Shown here one piece after another: positions 25,762 through 35,136 of a DNA stretch of 64,000 nt. Under the pieces are notes generated by a model. The model saw only the letters and a program-made list of their open reading frames with translations, ran no database searches and had not been told where the DNA came from. The translations under genes and the position numbers were made by a program. Within the stretch, counting starts at the first letter, position 1. Each line of letters begins with the position of its first letter. The stretch is from Eggerthella sp. YY7918 (GTDB lineage: Bacteria; Actinomycetota; Coriobacteriia; Coriobacteriales; Eggerthellaceae), in the NCBI RefSeq assembly GCF_000270285.1, contig NC_015738.1:1302001-1366000 (forward strand). The letters run 5' to 3'.

Positions 25762-25951
25762 TTGTAGTGATACCGCACGCAGGCACCGAGCCGTGAATGT
25801 TATAAGGTTTTTCCCTCCACAAAGCCATCACCTGCTAGAATCTTGCATCGTGTATGGAAAAACGCCCGCACGCTTCGACGTTTATACCGCGGTTCTTGCA
25901 AAACTGAACACGCATGCGGCGGGGCAGTGCTGAAACGAAAGGGAATCGAAC

Positions 25952-26485
25952 ATGGCGCAGTACACTCCGGAATACCAACCGACCGGCGACGAAATTGCCG
26001 TTATCAAAACGTCAAAGGGAGACGTTCGCGTGCAGCTGGCCGGCAAAGAGGCGCCCATTCATGTGGGCAACTTTGTCGAGTTGGCGCGTAAAGGCTTCTA
26101 TGACAATCTGAAGTTTCATCGATATGTTCCCGGGTTCGTTATTCAGGGCGGTTGCCCCAATACGCGCGACCTTTCCTCTGACGAGGTTGTGAAAAAGGCT
26201 GGCAATCCTTTTGCGGGTCTTGGTACAGGCGGTCCGGGCTATACCATTAAAGAAGAGTTTTCCACGAACCCCAACAATAAGCACCTTGATGGCGCCCTTG
26301 CGATGGCTCGTTCACAGGATCCGAATTCAGCCGGTTCACAGTTTTACCTGTGCCTCGGTGCACAGCCCATGCTCGACTCGGGCTATACGGTGTTCGGACA
26401 GACTATTGAGGGCATGGATGTTATCGGTCAGCTCCGCGTGGGCGATGTGATCGAGGGCATCGAGATCGAGAACGCGGCCGAATAA
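25952..26485 (+). CDS. Cyclophilin-type peptidyl-prolyl isomerase
   Basis: This 177-residue single-domain cyclophilin has FHRYVPGFVIQGGCP (about 52-66), with the catalytic arginine equivalent reading HRYVP, SAGSQFYLCLG (about 129-139) and the closing VFGQTIEGMDV. It has no signal peptide, so it acts in the cytoplasm to speed proline isomerisation in folding. AACGAAAGGGAATCGAAC precedes the start. It lies 45 bases before the TPR gene with no terminator between, so the two may be co-transcribed. Confidence 0.93.
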   Translation: MAQYTPEYQPTGDEIAVIKTSKGDVRVQLAGKEAPIHVGNFVELARKGFYDNLKFHRYVPGFVIQGGCPNTRDLSSDEVVKKAGNPFAGLGTGGPGYTIKEEFSTNPNNKHLDGALAMARSQDPNSAGSQFYLCLGAQPMLDSGYTVFGQTIEGMDVIGQLRVGDVIEGIEIENAAE

Positions 26486-26530
26486 CACGTACGTGGGCGG
26501 CCCGGTTTTCCCCAGACACGAAGGAAACAG

Positions 26531-27889
26531 ATGAACAACGAGGTATTCCAGCAAGCTCGCGCCCGCTATGCGCGCAGGGATTTCGAAGGTGCGTTGGATG
26601 CGTATACGCGCTGCTTGCAAGACGGACAGCCACTTGCTCCGGGTGAGATGGGGCTTTTATATCACCAAATAGGCAATTGTCTCGTCAAGCTGAAAAACCC
26701 GAATGAGGCTATTCATGCCTATACTCAGGCGACGGCCGACGCATCCTACGACGCGTGCGGTGCGGTGAACTACAACCTGGGCATGGCCTACGCCTCGCTG
26801 CACGACTACGAGGACGCGGTCAAGCATTTCGAGATATCGGTATCTGATGCCAAGTATGATGCGGCCTACAAGGCCTATACCGGCATGGGCAACGCGCTTC
26901 TCAAGCTGGGAAAGTCGGCAGAGGCCGGCGTTGCTTTTCGTGAAGCGGCGCTTGACGAAAGGAATCCCGATCCCACCAAAGCCCTGTTGAACCTGGGTGT
27001 ATGCTTCATGGCGCTCAACCGTGCTGCCGATGCAGTCGCCTCGTACGAAAGTGCGTTGCAGTTCGACATGCAGCCCGATACGCGCAACAAGCTCTATGCC
27101 AATCTGGGACAGGCCTACGTTGCCTGCGGGCAGATGCAAAAGGCGGTCAACGCCTTCGAGGAATCCATCTCCGATAAAACCTACTTCCTCAGCGACTCGG
27201 CAAGCGTCGATTACCAGCGTGCCATTGCGGCGGTTGCGCAGGGAACATCGGAAGTGACTCAGGTTATTCCGGCTCTTTCGTCGGGCGCCGACATGTCTGG
27301 TTTGGATGTTGCGGCCGATGGTTCGGCTGTGTATGTCGACCAAGATCCGTATGCCAGCGCGCAGGACCCGTACTATTACGCCGATCCCTACGGCCAGCCG
27401 AGTCCTTACGGTTCGCCTGAAGGGGAGGATCGCTTCTTTAATGCAAGCGATGAAGAGCTGGAGCAGTGGTCGCGTGGTCTTGCAAAGCAGGATCGTAAGC
27501 GCCGCAACGTTGGGCTCAAGATTATCATCACCATCTTTATACTTCTGTTGATTGCGCTGGGAGCCGGGGTGTTCCTGTATACGCAGGGCTGGGGCTATCC
27601 GACGCAGGAAACCGTCGTCAAAGAACTCTTTGCCGATCCTCAAGCGGCAACTTCGACCGTGTTCGCTCCCGAAGTGTCGGCCGAGCAGGCGACCAATATG
27701 ACCGACCTTCTTGTTCAGGACGGCGATGTCGCCGTGGATGGCATGGAGCGCGCGATGAGCGATTCGGTCGTGTATGTTACAGCAACAACCGAGCAGGGCG
27801 GTGACGTTCAGTACAAGGTAAGCCTGGTGCGCGATCTCATCGGTTGGAAGGTCTCGGATGTCGAGCTGTATTTCCCCAGTCAGAATTAA
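26531..27889 (+). CDS. TPR-repeat membrane protein
   Basis: This 452-residue protein has several tetratricopeptide repeats at about residues 5-230 (for example ALDAYTRCLQ, NEAIHAYTQA, AVKHFEISVS, AVASYESALQ). A tyrosine/proline/aspartate-rich linker (about 270-300) and a basic stretch (KQDRKRRN) follow. A single transmembrane segment lies at about 332-352, then an outside domain of about 100 residues. The TPR part is therefore cytoplasmic and the end extracellular. TPRs bind partner proteins; the partner here is unknown. The next gene is ndk, 32 bases downstream. Confidence 0.8.
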   Translation: MNNEVFQQARARYARRDFEGALDAYTRCLQDGQPLAPGEMGLLYHQIGNCLVKLKNPNEAIHAYTQATADASYDACGAVNYNLGMAYASLHDYEDAVKHFEISVSDAKYDAAYKAYTGMGNALLKLGKSAEAGVAFREAALDERNPDPTKALLNLGVCFMALNRAADAVASYESALQFDMQPDTRNKLYANLGQAYVACGQMQKAVNAFEESISDKTYFLSDSASVDYQRAIAAVAQGTSEVTQVIPALSSGADMSGLDVAADGSAVYVDQDPYASAQDPYYYADPYGQPSPYGSPEGEDRFFNASDEELEQWSRGLAKQDRKRRNVGLKIIITIFILLLIALGAGVFLYTQGWGYPTQETVVKELFADPQAATSTVFAPEVSAEQATNMTDLLVQDGDVAVDGMERAMSDSVVYVTATTEQGGDVQYKVSLVRDLIGWKVSDVELYFPSQN

Positions 27890-27921
27890 GTAATCTATAA
27901 AGAGAGAAAGGGCAACACCAC

Positions 27922-28332
27922 ATGGCAGTCCAAAGAACGTACAGTATGATCAAGCCCGACGGCGTACGCAACGGTCACATCGGTGAAATCGTCAACCGTT
28001 TTGAGCGCGCCGGTCTTACGATTGAGCGTATGGAGATGGGTATGGTTACGCCCGAGCAGGCAGCTGCCAACTACGCCGAGCACGAGGGCAAGCCGTTCTA
28101 TGAAGGGCTTATTTCCTACATCACCAGTGGTCCGGTCGTGAAAATGGTCGTGTCTGGCGAGGGTGCGGTGGCAAAATGCCGTGCACTTATGGGTGCCACT
28201 AATCCGGCAGAAGCAGCCCCCGGTACGATTCGTGGCGATTTTGGTCTCATCATGGACGAGAATGTCATTCATGGATCAGATTCTCCCGAATCTGCTGAGC
28301 GTGAAATTGGGGTGTTCTTCCCGACAGCGTAA
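27922..28332 (+). CDS. ndk: Nucleoside diphosphate kinase
   Basis: This 136-residue protein matches Ndk along its whole length: YSMIKPDGVRNGHIGEI at the N-terminus and the active-site stretch NVIHGSDSPESAEREI near 113-128, where the histidine is phosphorylated. It balances NTP pools by moving phosphate between nucleotides. GAGAGAAAGGGCAACACCAC precedes the ATG. Confidence 0.97.
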   Translation: MAVQRTYSMIKPDGVRNGHIGEIVNRFERAGLTIERMEMGMVTPEQAAANYAEHEGKPFYEGLISYITSGPVVKMVVSGEGAVAKCRALMGATNPAEAAPGTIRGDFGLIMDENVIHGSDSPESAEREIGVFFPTA

Positions 28333-28444
28333 ACGCAAAGATTTGGGCGCTTTTCGCTGGCGTATACGTTCAACAGGTGAGATATGATTCTGCGGCCCGA
28401 ATAGAGAGGCCGCTCGCACCAACGGACGAGAAAGGGACGAGAGC

Positions 28445-29485
28445 ATGCTCTATCGCGTCATCGATGCAACTGAGCTTCCCTCGCTCGTGTCGGCATTCAT
28501 GGAAACCTACGAAGTGGTAGCTCCGGTCAAGCGTGACCGGAGCTACGTGTTCGAGGCCGTGGAATCGTTTGACGACATTGAGCTTGGATACGACACAACG
28601 GTTTCATCACCCAAAAAGTACCTTCTGCCGCCGGTTGAAACGCTGCTCAAGTTTGATGCGCGTGACAATACCGTGACCGACTTTGCGGCCGAAATTGTTC
28701 CCCGTGTTATTTTTGGTGCGCATGCGTGCGATATCAATGCGCTGAACAGGCTTGATCTTGTGTTGCGCAATGGGCGTTTGCCCGATCCTTACTACGTCGC
28801 GCGACGCGAGGCCACGCTTATCGTCGGTATCGGCTGCATGCCGACCGAAACTTGTTTTTGCCATCTATGGGGGGCCGACGAAGCTCGTTTCGGCTACGAT
28901 TTGTTCTTGCAGGACATCGGCAACGGCACCTATCTGGTGAGTATCTCAAGCGTTGAAGCCGCGAACATCTTGGAAAGTTCCTGCAATCCGCGTATGGCGA
29001 CCGATGAGGATCGCAGCGCATTTCGCCAGACGGCACGTCGTCGTCAGGAGGCATTCAACCCCGATATCCCCGATATTCAGGATGTGTCCATGCTTATGGA
29101 CACCTTCCATGACGATCCTTACTGGGAGGAGCTCGGCGGGCGGTGCCTGTCGTGTACGGCGTGTTCGGCCGTGTGTCCCACCTGTTTCTGCTTCGACATT
29201 CGCGATGTTTTGGATCCTTCTGGTCAGACCGGGCAGCGCGATCGGGTGTGGGATGCGTGCACGGCGCCGCAGTTCGCCGAGGTCGCGGGCGGCCATAACT
29301 TCCGTGGCATCGAACATGATCGAGTGCGGCACCGCATGTATCATAAACTCAATGGCTTTATGGAAAACTACGACCGTATGTTGTGCGTGGGGTGCGGGCG
29401 CTGCGTGAAGGCCTGTAAGGCCCAGATCAATCCGATCGAGGTGCTCAAATTCTTCGAGCGGAAGGGGGCTGAAGATGCCGAATAG
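28445..29485 (+). CDS. hydB: Group 3b hydrogenase beta subunit (4Fe-4S electron carrier)
   Basis: This 346-residue protein has a C-terminal pair of ferredoxin clusters: CLSCTACSAVCPTC at about 235-248 and CVGCGRCVKACK at about 317-328. The N-terminal two thirds match the HydB/AsrA family. In sulfhydrogenases and anaerobic sulfite reductase this subunit passes electrons between the flavin subunit and the catalytic partner. It is the first of four tightly packed genes (hydBGDA); the next start overlaps its end by 11 bases. The hydrogenase identity comes from the two downstream genes. Confidence 0.88.
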   Translation: MLYRVIDATELPSLVSAFMETYEVVAPVKRDRSYVFEAVESFDDIELGYDTTVSSPKKYLLPPVETLLKFDARDNTVTDFAAEIVPRVIFGAHACDINALNRLDLVLRNGRLPDPYYVARREATLIVGIGCMPTETCFCHLWGADEARFGYDLFLQDIGNGTYLVSISSVEAANILESSCNPRMATDEDRSAFRQTARRRQEAFNPDIPDIQDVSMLMDTFHDDPYWEELGGRCLSCTACSAVCPTCFCFDIRDVLDPSGQTGQRDRVWDACTAPQFAEVAGGHNFRGIEHDRVRHRMYHKLNGFMENYDRMLCVGCGRCVKACKAQINPIEVLKFFERKGAEDAE

Positions 29486-30386
29486 TTGCGCTGTTTCAAC
29501 CGTTCAGGTTGCACCGTTTGTCGATACTCCGTCTCCGCTTTCCGGTACCGAGTTGATGGCGGCGAACCCGTATCGGCCTTGGCCTGCGCGTATCACCTCT
29601 ATCGTGGAGCTTACCGCCACCGAAAAACTCTTCGAGTTTCGTCTTATCGACGAGCGTATCCGCGAGGCGTTTCGCCACGAGCCGGGCCAGTTTGTCGAGG
29701 TGTCCATCTTCGGGGTGGGCGAAGCGCCCATTTCCATTTCCAGCTCGCCGTCAAAGCATGGTTTTATCGAGCTGTGCGTTCGTCGCACGGGCGCGTTCAC
29801 CGAGGTGCTGCACACCATGCAGTGCGGCGACATTGTGGGATTGCGCGGTCCGTTCGGTCGCGGATTTCCGTTTGAGGAGATGAAGGGCCACGACATTCTT
29901 TTGGTGGCGGGGGGCTTAGGCATTGCCCCTTTGCGCTCCCTCATCAACAATATTCACGACGAGCGCAGCGAATTCGGCAACGTTACCATCATTTATGGGT
30001 CGAAGAATCCCTCCGAGGTGATGTTTCGCCAGCAATTTGAAATGTGGCGTCATCGCAAGGACTTCGACTTGTATTTGACCGTCGATCATCCCGATGCCAC
30101 CTGGGATGGCGAGGTGGGCCTGGTCACGAAGCCGTTTGAGCACTTGGATATTGACGCGACCAACACCTTCGGCGCGGTGTGCGGTCCGCCAGTCATGTAT
30201 CGCTTCGTCATCGACGAGATGCGCAAGAAGAATATCAGCTATGACCACATCTACGTGAGCTTCGAGCGGCACATGAAGTGCGGTATGGGCAAGTGCGGCC
30301 ATTGTCAGATTGGGCATCAGTACGTTTGTATCGACGGGCCGGTGTTTAACTACTGGGAAGCGAAAAACATTCAGGGGTCGATGTGA
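29475..30386 (+). CDS. hydG: Group 3b hydrogenase gamma subunit (FAD/NAD(P) reductase)
   Basis: This 303-residue ferredoxin reductase-like protein has an FAD-binding barrel with PISISSSP (about 85-92), a pyridine nucleotide-binding domain starting ILLVAGGLGIAPLRS (about 140-154), and a C-terminal [2Fe-2S] motif CGMGKCGHCQIG with a last cysteine in YVC. It exchanges electrons with NAD(P)H. It overlaps the beta gene by 11 bases and the delta gene follows one base after its stop, as in sulfhydrogenase operons. Confidence 0.9.
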   Translation: MPNSCAVSTVQVAPFVDTPSPLSGTELMAANPYRPWPARITSIVELTATEKLFEFRLIDERIREAFRHEPGQFVEVSIFGVGEAPISISSSPSKHGFIELCVRRTGAFTEVLHTMQCGDIVGLRGPFGRGFPFEEMKGHDILLVAGGLGIAPLRSLINNIHDERSEFGNVTIIYGSKNPSEVMFRQQFEMWRHRKDFDLYLTVDHPDATWDGEVGLVTKPFEHLDIDATNTFGAVCGPPVMYRFVIDEMRKKNISYDHIYVSFERHMKCGMGKCGHCQIGHQYVCIDGPVFNYWEAKNIQGSM

Positions 30387-30387
30387 T

Positions 30388-31173
30388 ATGAGCGGTTACT
30401 GCATTGCCTGTCAGGAGAAACCCACCGCGCCACGTGTTGTGGTGACGGGGTTGGCCAGCTGCTTTGGTTGCCAATTGCAGATCACCAACATCGAAGCGCA
30501 CCTCATGGAGGTGCTCGGCCAGATTGATCTGCGCTATTGGCAGCTCACTTCATCCGAACCCATGCCTGATGAGTTCGACGTCGCCATTATCGAGGGCGCG
30601 GTGACCACCGAGGAATCGGAGGCGACCGTGCGCGCCCTGCGCGAGCGTGCCCATACGCTCATCGCCATCGGCGCCTGCGCCACGACGGCGGGTATCCCCG
30701 GCATGGCCGCTTCAAGCTTTCTTGAGCGTCCCGCCGAGGTGTATGATCGCGTGCCGACGGCGTGCGGGGAAATGATTGTGCCCCGACCGGTAAGTGCCGT
30801 TGTCAAGGTGGATTACGAGGTGTACTGCTGCCCCGTGGACTCGCTTGACTTTGTCGACGTGCTGCACCGCGTCCTGTACGGCTCAAACAAGGCGTTTCCC
30901 ACCAAGACGATGTGTGGCGACTGCAAGCGCAACGAAACAAGCTGCTTTTTTGGGGCGGGGACGCTGTGTCTCGGCTTGGTGACACGAGCAGGGTGTGGGG
31001 CGCGTTGCGTCAATCTGGGACGTCCCTGCAACGGGTGTCGGGGTCTTTCTCCCGATGCCAATCTGTCCTCCGCGCGCGAAACGGTTGAGCGCTATGGTGT
31101 TTCCGTGGCCGACTTCGACCAAGCGCTTGAAATGTTCAACCAGGTAAATCCCGCATTGCGCGATAACGAGTAA
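30388..31173 (+). CDS. hydD: Group 3b [NiFe] hydrogenase small (delta) subunit
   Basis: This 261-residue small subunit starts at the ATG at 30388 near AGGGGTCGATGTG. Cluster ligands include TGLASCFGCQLQI (about 25-37), GACATTAGIPG (about 95-105), CPVDS, and a late cysteine group CGARCVNLGRPCNGCRG. There is no Tat signal, so this is a cytoplasmic enzyme. It carries Fe-S clusters from the Ni-Fe site in the large subunit to the beta subunit. Confidence 0.92.
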   Translation: MSGYCIACQEKPTAPRVVVTGLASCFGCQLQITNIEAHLMEVLGQIDLRYWQLTSSEPMPDEFDVAIIEGAVTTEESEATVRALRERAHTLIAIGACATTAGIPGMAASSFLERPAEVYDRVPTACGEMIVPRPVSAVVKVDYEVYCCPVDSLDFVDVLHRVLYGSNKAFPTKTMCGDCKRNETSCFFGAGTLCLGLVTRAGCGARCVNLGRPCNGCRGLSPDANLSSARETVERYGVSVADFDQALEMFNQVNPALRDNE

Positions 31174-31183
31174 GGTATACGCC

Positions 31184-32476
31184 ATGACGAAAACCGCCAT
31201 ACAGGTCGATCATATTGCCCGCGTCGAGGGCCACGGCAACGTGCATGTGGTTATCGAAGATGGGGTTGTGAAAACGGTCGAAATGAACGTGGTCGAGCCG
31301 GCGCGCCTGTTTGAAAGTATGGTGCGCGGCCGCCGCTTCGAGGAAATTCCCTACATTGCCTCGCGTATCTGCGGCATTTGCTCGGCCAGCCACGTGGTGA
31401 CCGATCTGCGCGCTATCGAGCGTGTGTTCGGCGTAGAGGTAACTCCGCGCACCCGCGCTCTGCGCGAACTGCTGGTGTATGGCTCGTATCTGCAAAATCA
31501 CGCTTCGCACTTGTTTGTGTTTGCTGTGCCTGATTTCGTCGGGCACAAAAGCGTCTTTCCCTTGGCTGACGAGAATCCCGAGCTGTTCCAGCAGGCGCTC
31601 GGCCTCAAAGCGCTCGGCAACGAACTGTGCACGCGTGTGGGCGGGCGCAGCATCCATCCCATCACCGCGGTGGTGGGCGGGTTCACACACGAGCTTGAGG
31701 CGGCAGACTATCTTGAGCTTGCGAACAAAATGGATGCGGCGATGGAATTTGCGCTTCAGACCGTTGATCTGTTCAGCGGCTTTGCGGTGCCTGACATTGC
31801 TTCTCAGGGCGACATGCTGGCTATGGTTGAGCCAAACTATTACCCGGTGGAATGCTCCAATATCGCGCGCTTTTTGAAGGCGGGCATCGAATTTGACGCG
31901 AACGAAGTAGGCGACAACCTCGAAGAATATACGGTGGCGCACTCGGCAGCGCTGCTGTGTCGCGTGCGTTCGACCGGCGATCCGTTCTTCACGGGGGCCC
32001 TTGCACGAGTGAACGCTTCATGGGAGCACTTGGGACAGAAAGCCAAGATTGCTGCTGCAAAAGCGGGATTGCGTCCGCCGGAGTACAATCCATTTATGAA
32101 TAACGTCGCGCAGGCCGTCGAGCTGGTGGACGCGCTGGATCGCTGTGCGGGCCTCTGTCGGGCTTTGGCCGAACCGGGTGCGATTGAGGGTTCAAGCGAA
32201 CCCGTTGCGTTTGAGGTGCGCGCAGGTCGAGGTGTTGGCTTTACGGAAGCGCCGCGGGGTGCGCTGTTCCACGACCTTGAGCTTGACGACGAGGGTCGTG
32301 TGGTGCATGCCTCCATCATGACGCCCACGGCGCAAAATGTCGCAAATCTTGAAGCCGATATGCGTCTTTTGGCGGAAAAGATGGTTGCCACTGCTGCCGA
32401 AAAAGACGACATACAGCTTGAGATCGAAAAACTGGTTCGCGCCTACGATCCCTGTCTTTCGTGCAGCGTGCATTAA
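31184..32476 (+). CDS. hydA: Group 3b [NiFe] hydrogenase large (alpha) subunit
   Basis: This 430-residue catalytic subunit has RICGIC with Cys63 and Cys66, and DPCLSCSVH at the C-terminus with Cys424 and Cys427. These four cysteines bind the Ni-Fe centre. Unusually the reading frame stops immediately after the final histidine (residue 430), with no C-terminal peptide to be cut off by a maturation protease. The enzyme is predicted soluble, linking H2 and NAD(P)H, perhaps also reducing sulfur. It is the last gene of the hydBGDA operon. Confidence 0.93.
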   Translation: MTKTAIQVDHIARVEGHGNVHVVIEDGVVKTVEMNVVEPARLFESMVRGRRFEEIPYIASRICGICSASHVVTDLRAIERVFGVEVTPRTRALRELLVYGSYLQNHASHLFVFAVPDFVGHKSVFPLADENPELFQQALGLKALGNELCTRVGGRSIHPITAVVGGFTHELEAADYLELANKMDAAMEFALQTVDLFSGFAVPDIASQGDMLAMVEPNYYPVECSNIARFLKAGIEFDANEVGDNLEEYTVAHSAALLCRVRSTGDPFFTGALARVNASWEHLGQKAKIAAAKAGLRPPEYNPFMNNVAQAVELVDALDRCAGLCRALAEPGAIEGSSEPVAFEVRAGRGVGFTEAPRGALFHDLELDDEGRVVHASIMTPTAQNVANLEADMRLLAEKMVATAAEKDDIQLEIEKLVRAYDPCLSCSVH

Positions 32477-32632
32477 GGTTTTTGCTGTTCGGCTTTGTCA
32501 ACCTGCGATTCATTCTGCTGAAGCCGGTGCATCCGCTCTGCTGGTGTACCCCTCGTGGATTTTCGGCAGGTGGAAAACGCCTGTGCTAAAATTCGATTTT
32601 ACGTGGAATCGAGATTCAAGGGGTTTGCCTGT

Positions 32633-33688
32633 ATGTCCTTTTTAGACGCGTTCTCGGGTTTGACCGGCCAGATGTCCACGGACATGGCTATCGACCTTGG
32701 AACTGCAAATACATTAGTTGCCATACCCGGCGAAGGTATCGTTGTGAACGAGCCTTCCGTTGTGGCTATCGAGAAGAGCACGCATCGTGTGCTCGCCGTG
32801 GGCCACGAAGCCAAAAATATGATCAACCACACGCCCGAGGCGTTCTCGGCCGAACATCCGCTGCATGACGGTGTGGTGGCCGACTATGACGTGACCGAGG
32901 CGATGATTTCGGCATTTATCAACAAGGCTGCGCCGCGCAAGTATCCGTGGCAGGCCAAGCCGCGCATTGTTATCTGCATTCCCTGCGGCGCCACCTCGGT
33001 GGAAAAGCGTGCGGTCTTCGAGGCTGCTATTCAGGCAGGCGCGCGTCAGGCCTACCTCATCGAAGAGCCGATGGCGGCAGCCATGGGTGCCGACCTGCCC
33101 GTTACCGAGCCCACCGGTTCGATGGTGGTCGATATCGGTGGCGGCACCACGGAAGTGGCGGTCATTTCGCTCGGCGGTATTGTGACCTCTTCATCGCTGC
33201 GTCTTGCGGGTAACCGCATGGACGAAGCGATCGCCATGCATCTGCGCGATCTTTTGGGCATCAAGGTGGGCGAGCGCACGGCTGAGGTCATCAAGATCAA
33301 AATCGGCTCCATTCTGCCGTTTGAGGACGGACGCGAACGCGACATGATCATCTCGGGTCAGGACGTGGTGACCGAGCAGCCCAAGGAAGTGACCATCCAG
33401 TCCGAGGACGTGCGCGCTGCGCTCGTGGGTCCGTGCGAGGAAATGGTCATCCACATTAAGGAAACTTTTAAGAAGACCAACCCCGACCTTGCCTCCGATA
33501 TCATCCAAAACGGCATCTTGCTTACCGGCGGCGGCGGTCTTCTGTCGGGTTTGGATCGCTATTTGACCGACAAACTGGAAATTCCCGTATGGGTGAGCGA
33601 AACGGCTCTGACCAACGTGGTTATGGGTTGTTTGAAAGTTCTTGAGACGCCGACGGCGCTCAAGCAGACGCTCATGCGATCAAAGTAA
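32633..33688 (+). CDS. mreB: Rod-shape actin homologue MreB
   Basis: This 351-residue protein starts at the ATG at 32633 (AAGGGG upstream); a longer in-frame ORF from 32555 has no site. Actin-fold motifs are DLGTANTLV (phosphate 1), VVDIGGGTTEVAVIS (phosphate 2), and TGGGGLLSGLD (adenosine). It polymerises under the membrane and guides the elongation machinery. It heads the mreBCD-PBP2-rodA operon. I see no clear promoter box in the preceding 150 bases. Confidence 0.96.
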   Translation: MSFLDAFSGLTGQMSTDMAIDLGTANTLVAIPGEGIVVNEPSVVAIEKSTHRVLAVGHEAKNMINHTPEAFSAEHPLHDGVVADYDVTEAMISAFINKAAPRKYPWQAKPRIVICIPCGATSVEKRAVFEAAIQAGARQAYLIEEPMAAAMGADLPVTEPTGSMVVDIGGGTTEVAVISLGGIVTSSSLRLAGNRMDEAIAMHLRDLLGIKVGERTAEVIKIKIGSILPFEDGRERDMIISGQDVVTEQPKEVTIQSEDVRAALVGPCEEMVIHIKETFKKTNPDLASDIIQNGILLTGGGGLLSGLDRYLTDKLEIPVWVSETALTNVVMGCLKVLETPTALKQTLMRSK

Positions 33689-33706
33689 AGGCTGACCAGG
33701 CTTTTC

Positions 33707-34600
33707 ATGGCTCTTAACTTTCAACAAAACGGATCGGCGTTTATTCGTCGAGTGCTGTTTGCCGTCTGCATTGTCGTATCGCTTGTCATGGTGACCCTGT
33801 ATGCGCGCGAGGGGCAAGATGGTCCTCTCCATTCGGTTCAAGCAGCGGTATCCGGTGCAGTTGCTCCCGTTGCCTACGTGGGTACGGCTGCAGGATCGGG
33901 CGTTGAGACGGCAGGACAGAGCATCGGGGATCTGGCGGCCGATGCCTCTACGCTCAGCCAGCTTAAAGAGGCAAACGCCGAACTCGTGGGATTGCTTGCC
34001 CAGGCTGAAGAATATCGGCAGGAGGCCCAGCGTCTTCAGGGGCTGCTCAATATGCGCGATGCCTACGATATCGACGGGGTGGGCGCCCGCGTCATCGGCA
34101 AGAGCGCCACGGCATGGGATCAGACGGTTACCATCGACAAAGGTTCTGCCGAAGGCGTTGACAGCGGCTTGACGGTTATGGGCTCCACGGGCGTTATTGG
34201 CCAGGTGGTACGTACAACGGAGCATACGGCAACCGTTCGTTTGCTTACCGACCAGAACAGCGGTGCGGCGGCTATGGTACAGTCCAGCCGAGCGCAGGGT
34301 ATTGTACGTGGTTCGCTTGAGGGTTTGCTCTATCTTGAAGATTTGGACGCCCGCGCCGAAGTTCAGGTAGGCGATGTGATTGTGACCTCGGGGCTGGGAG
34401 GCAGTTACACCCGCGGCCTTATCATCGGCACCGTGGTTAAGGCCGACGCGCAACAGGGTGAAGCCACGCGTCGCGTGGTGGTGTCGCCCAACGATGAGGC
34501 TACGTCGCTTGAGGAAGTGCTGGTGGTATTCAACGTCGGTTCGGCAACGGACAAGCAAAATGGCGATTCAAACGGTGACAATGGGGGTGATGCCTCGTGA
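33707..34600 (+). CDS. mreC: Rod-shape protein MreC
   Basis: This 297-residue protein has one N-terminal membrane span (about 13-32), a coiled-coil segment (about 80-110, LKEANAELVGLLAQAEEYRQE region) and an outside beta-barrel domain with GLTVMGSTGVIGQV. It links MreB/MreD with the wall-building PBP2. The acidic, asparagine-rich tail (NGDSNGDNGGD) is not conserved. Its stop overlaps the mreD start by four bases. Confidence 0.93.
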   Translation: MALNFQQNGSAFIRRVLFAVCIVVSLVMVTLYAREGQDGPLHSVQAAVSGAVAPVAYVGTAAGSGVETAGQSIGDLAADASTLSQLKEANAELVGLLAQAEEYRQEAQRLQGLLNMRDAYDIDGVGARVIGKSATAWDQTVTIDKGSAEGVDSGLTVMGSTGVIGQVVRTTEHTATVRLLTDQNSGAAAMVQSSRAQGIVRGSLEGLLYLEDLDARAEVQVGDVIVTSGLGGSYTRGLIIGTVVKADAQQGEATRRVVVSPNDEATSLEEVLVVFNVGSATDKQNGDSNGDNGGDAS

Positions 34601-35124
34601 ACTTGACGCGTGAAAACGTGGTGGTTGCCGTAGGCGCTCTCATCGCAGTTCTCCTGCAGCTTATCGTGGCGCCTCATATTGCGGTGCTGGCGGTTCAGCC
34701 CAATATTCTGCTGGCCTATACACTTGTTGTCGCCATTGTGCGGCCGCTCGATGCCGGCCCGGTGTTGCCGTTTTTCCTTGGGCTTATCTACGATCTTTTA
34801 GGCACGGGCCCGGTGGGCGGTATGGCTTTGCTGTTTGTGCTTGCTTCGTTTGCCGCCTCGCGCGCTTTTTCGATTCTCGATAACGACACGCTGTTCATGC
34901 CGCTCACTATTCTGGTTGTGGCCACGTTTGTGGTTGAGATGCTCTACGGAGCGCTCATGGTGGGTTTAGGCTTGTCGCAGAGTGCTCTCGATGCGCTTGT
35001 CTACCGCGCATTGCCGTGTTCGCTCTACGATTGCGCGATAGGGCTTGTGCTGTATCCAATCTTTGGGCATCTGCTTTCTGGTGGGAGTCAGGATCGTGAG
35101 ATGCACGCACCCCGGCTGCGATAG
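34597..35124 (+). CDS. mreD: Rod-shape membrane protein MreD
   Basis: This 175-residue protein with five or six hydrophobic spans begins at GTG overlapping the mreC stop. It fits MreD in length, hydropathy and position, although this family has few conserved residues (IYDLLGTGPVGGMAL near 65-80 is the best match). It anchors the elongation complex in the membrane. Confidence 0.88.
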   Translation: MNLTRENVVVAVGALIAVLLQLIVAPHIAVLAVQPNILLAYTLVVAIVRPLDAGPVLPFFLGLIYDLLGTGPVGGMALLFVLASFAASRAFSILDNDTLFMPLTILVVATFVVEMLYGALMVGLGLSQSALDALVYRALPCSLYDCAIGLVLYPIFGHLLSGGSQDREMHAPRLR

Positions 35125-35136
35125 GGGGTGAGTGCT

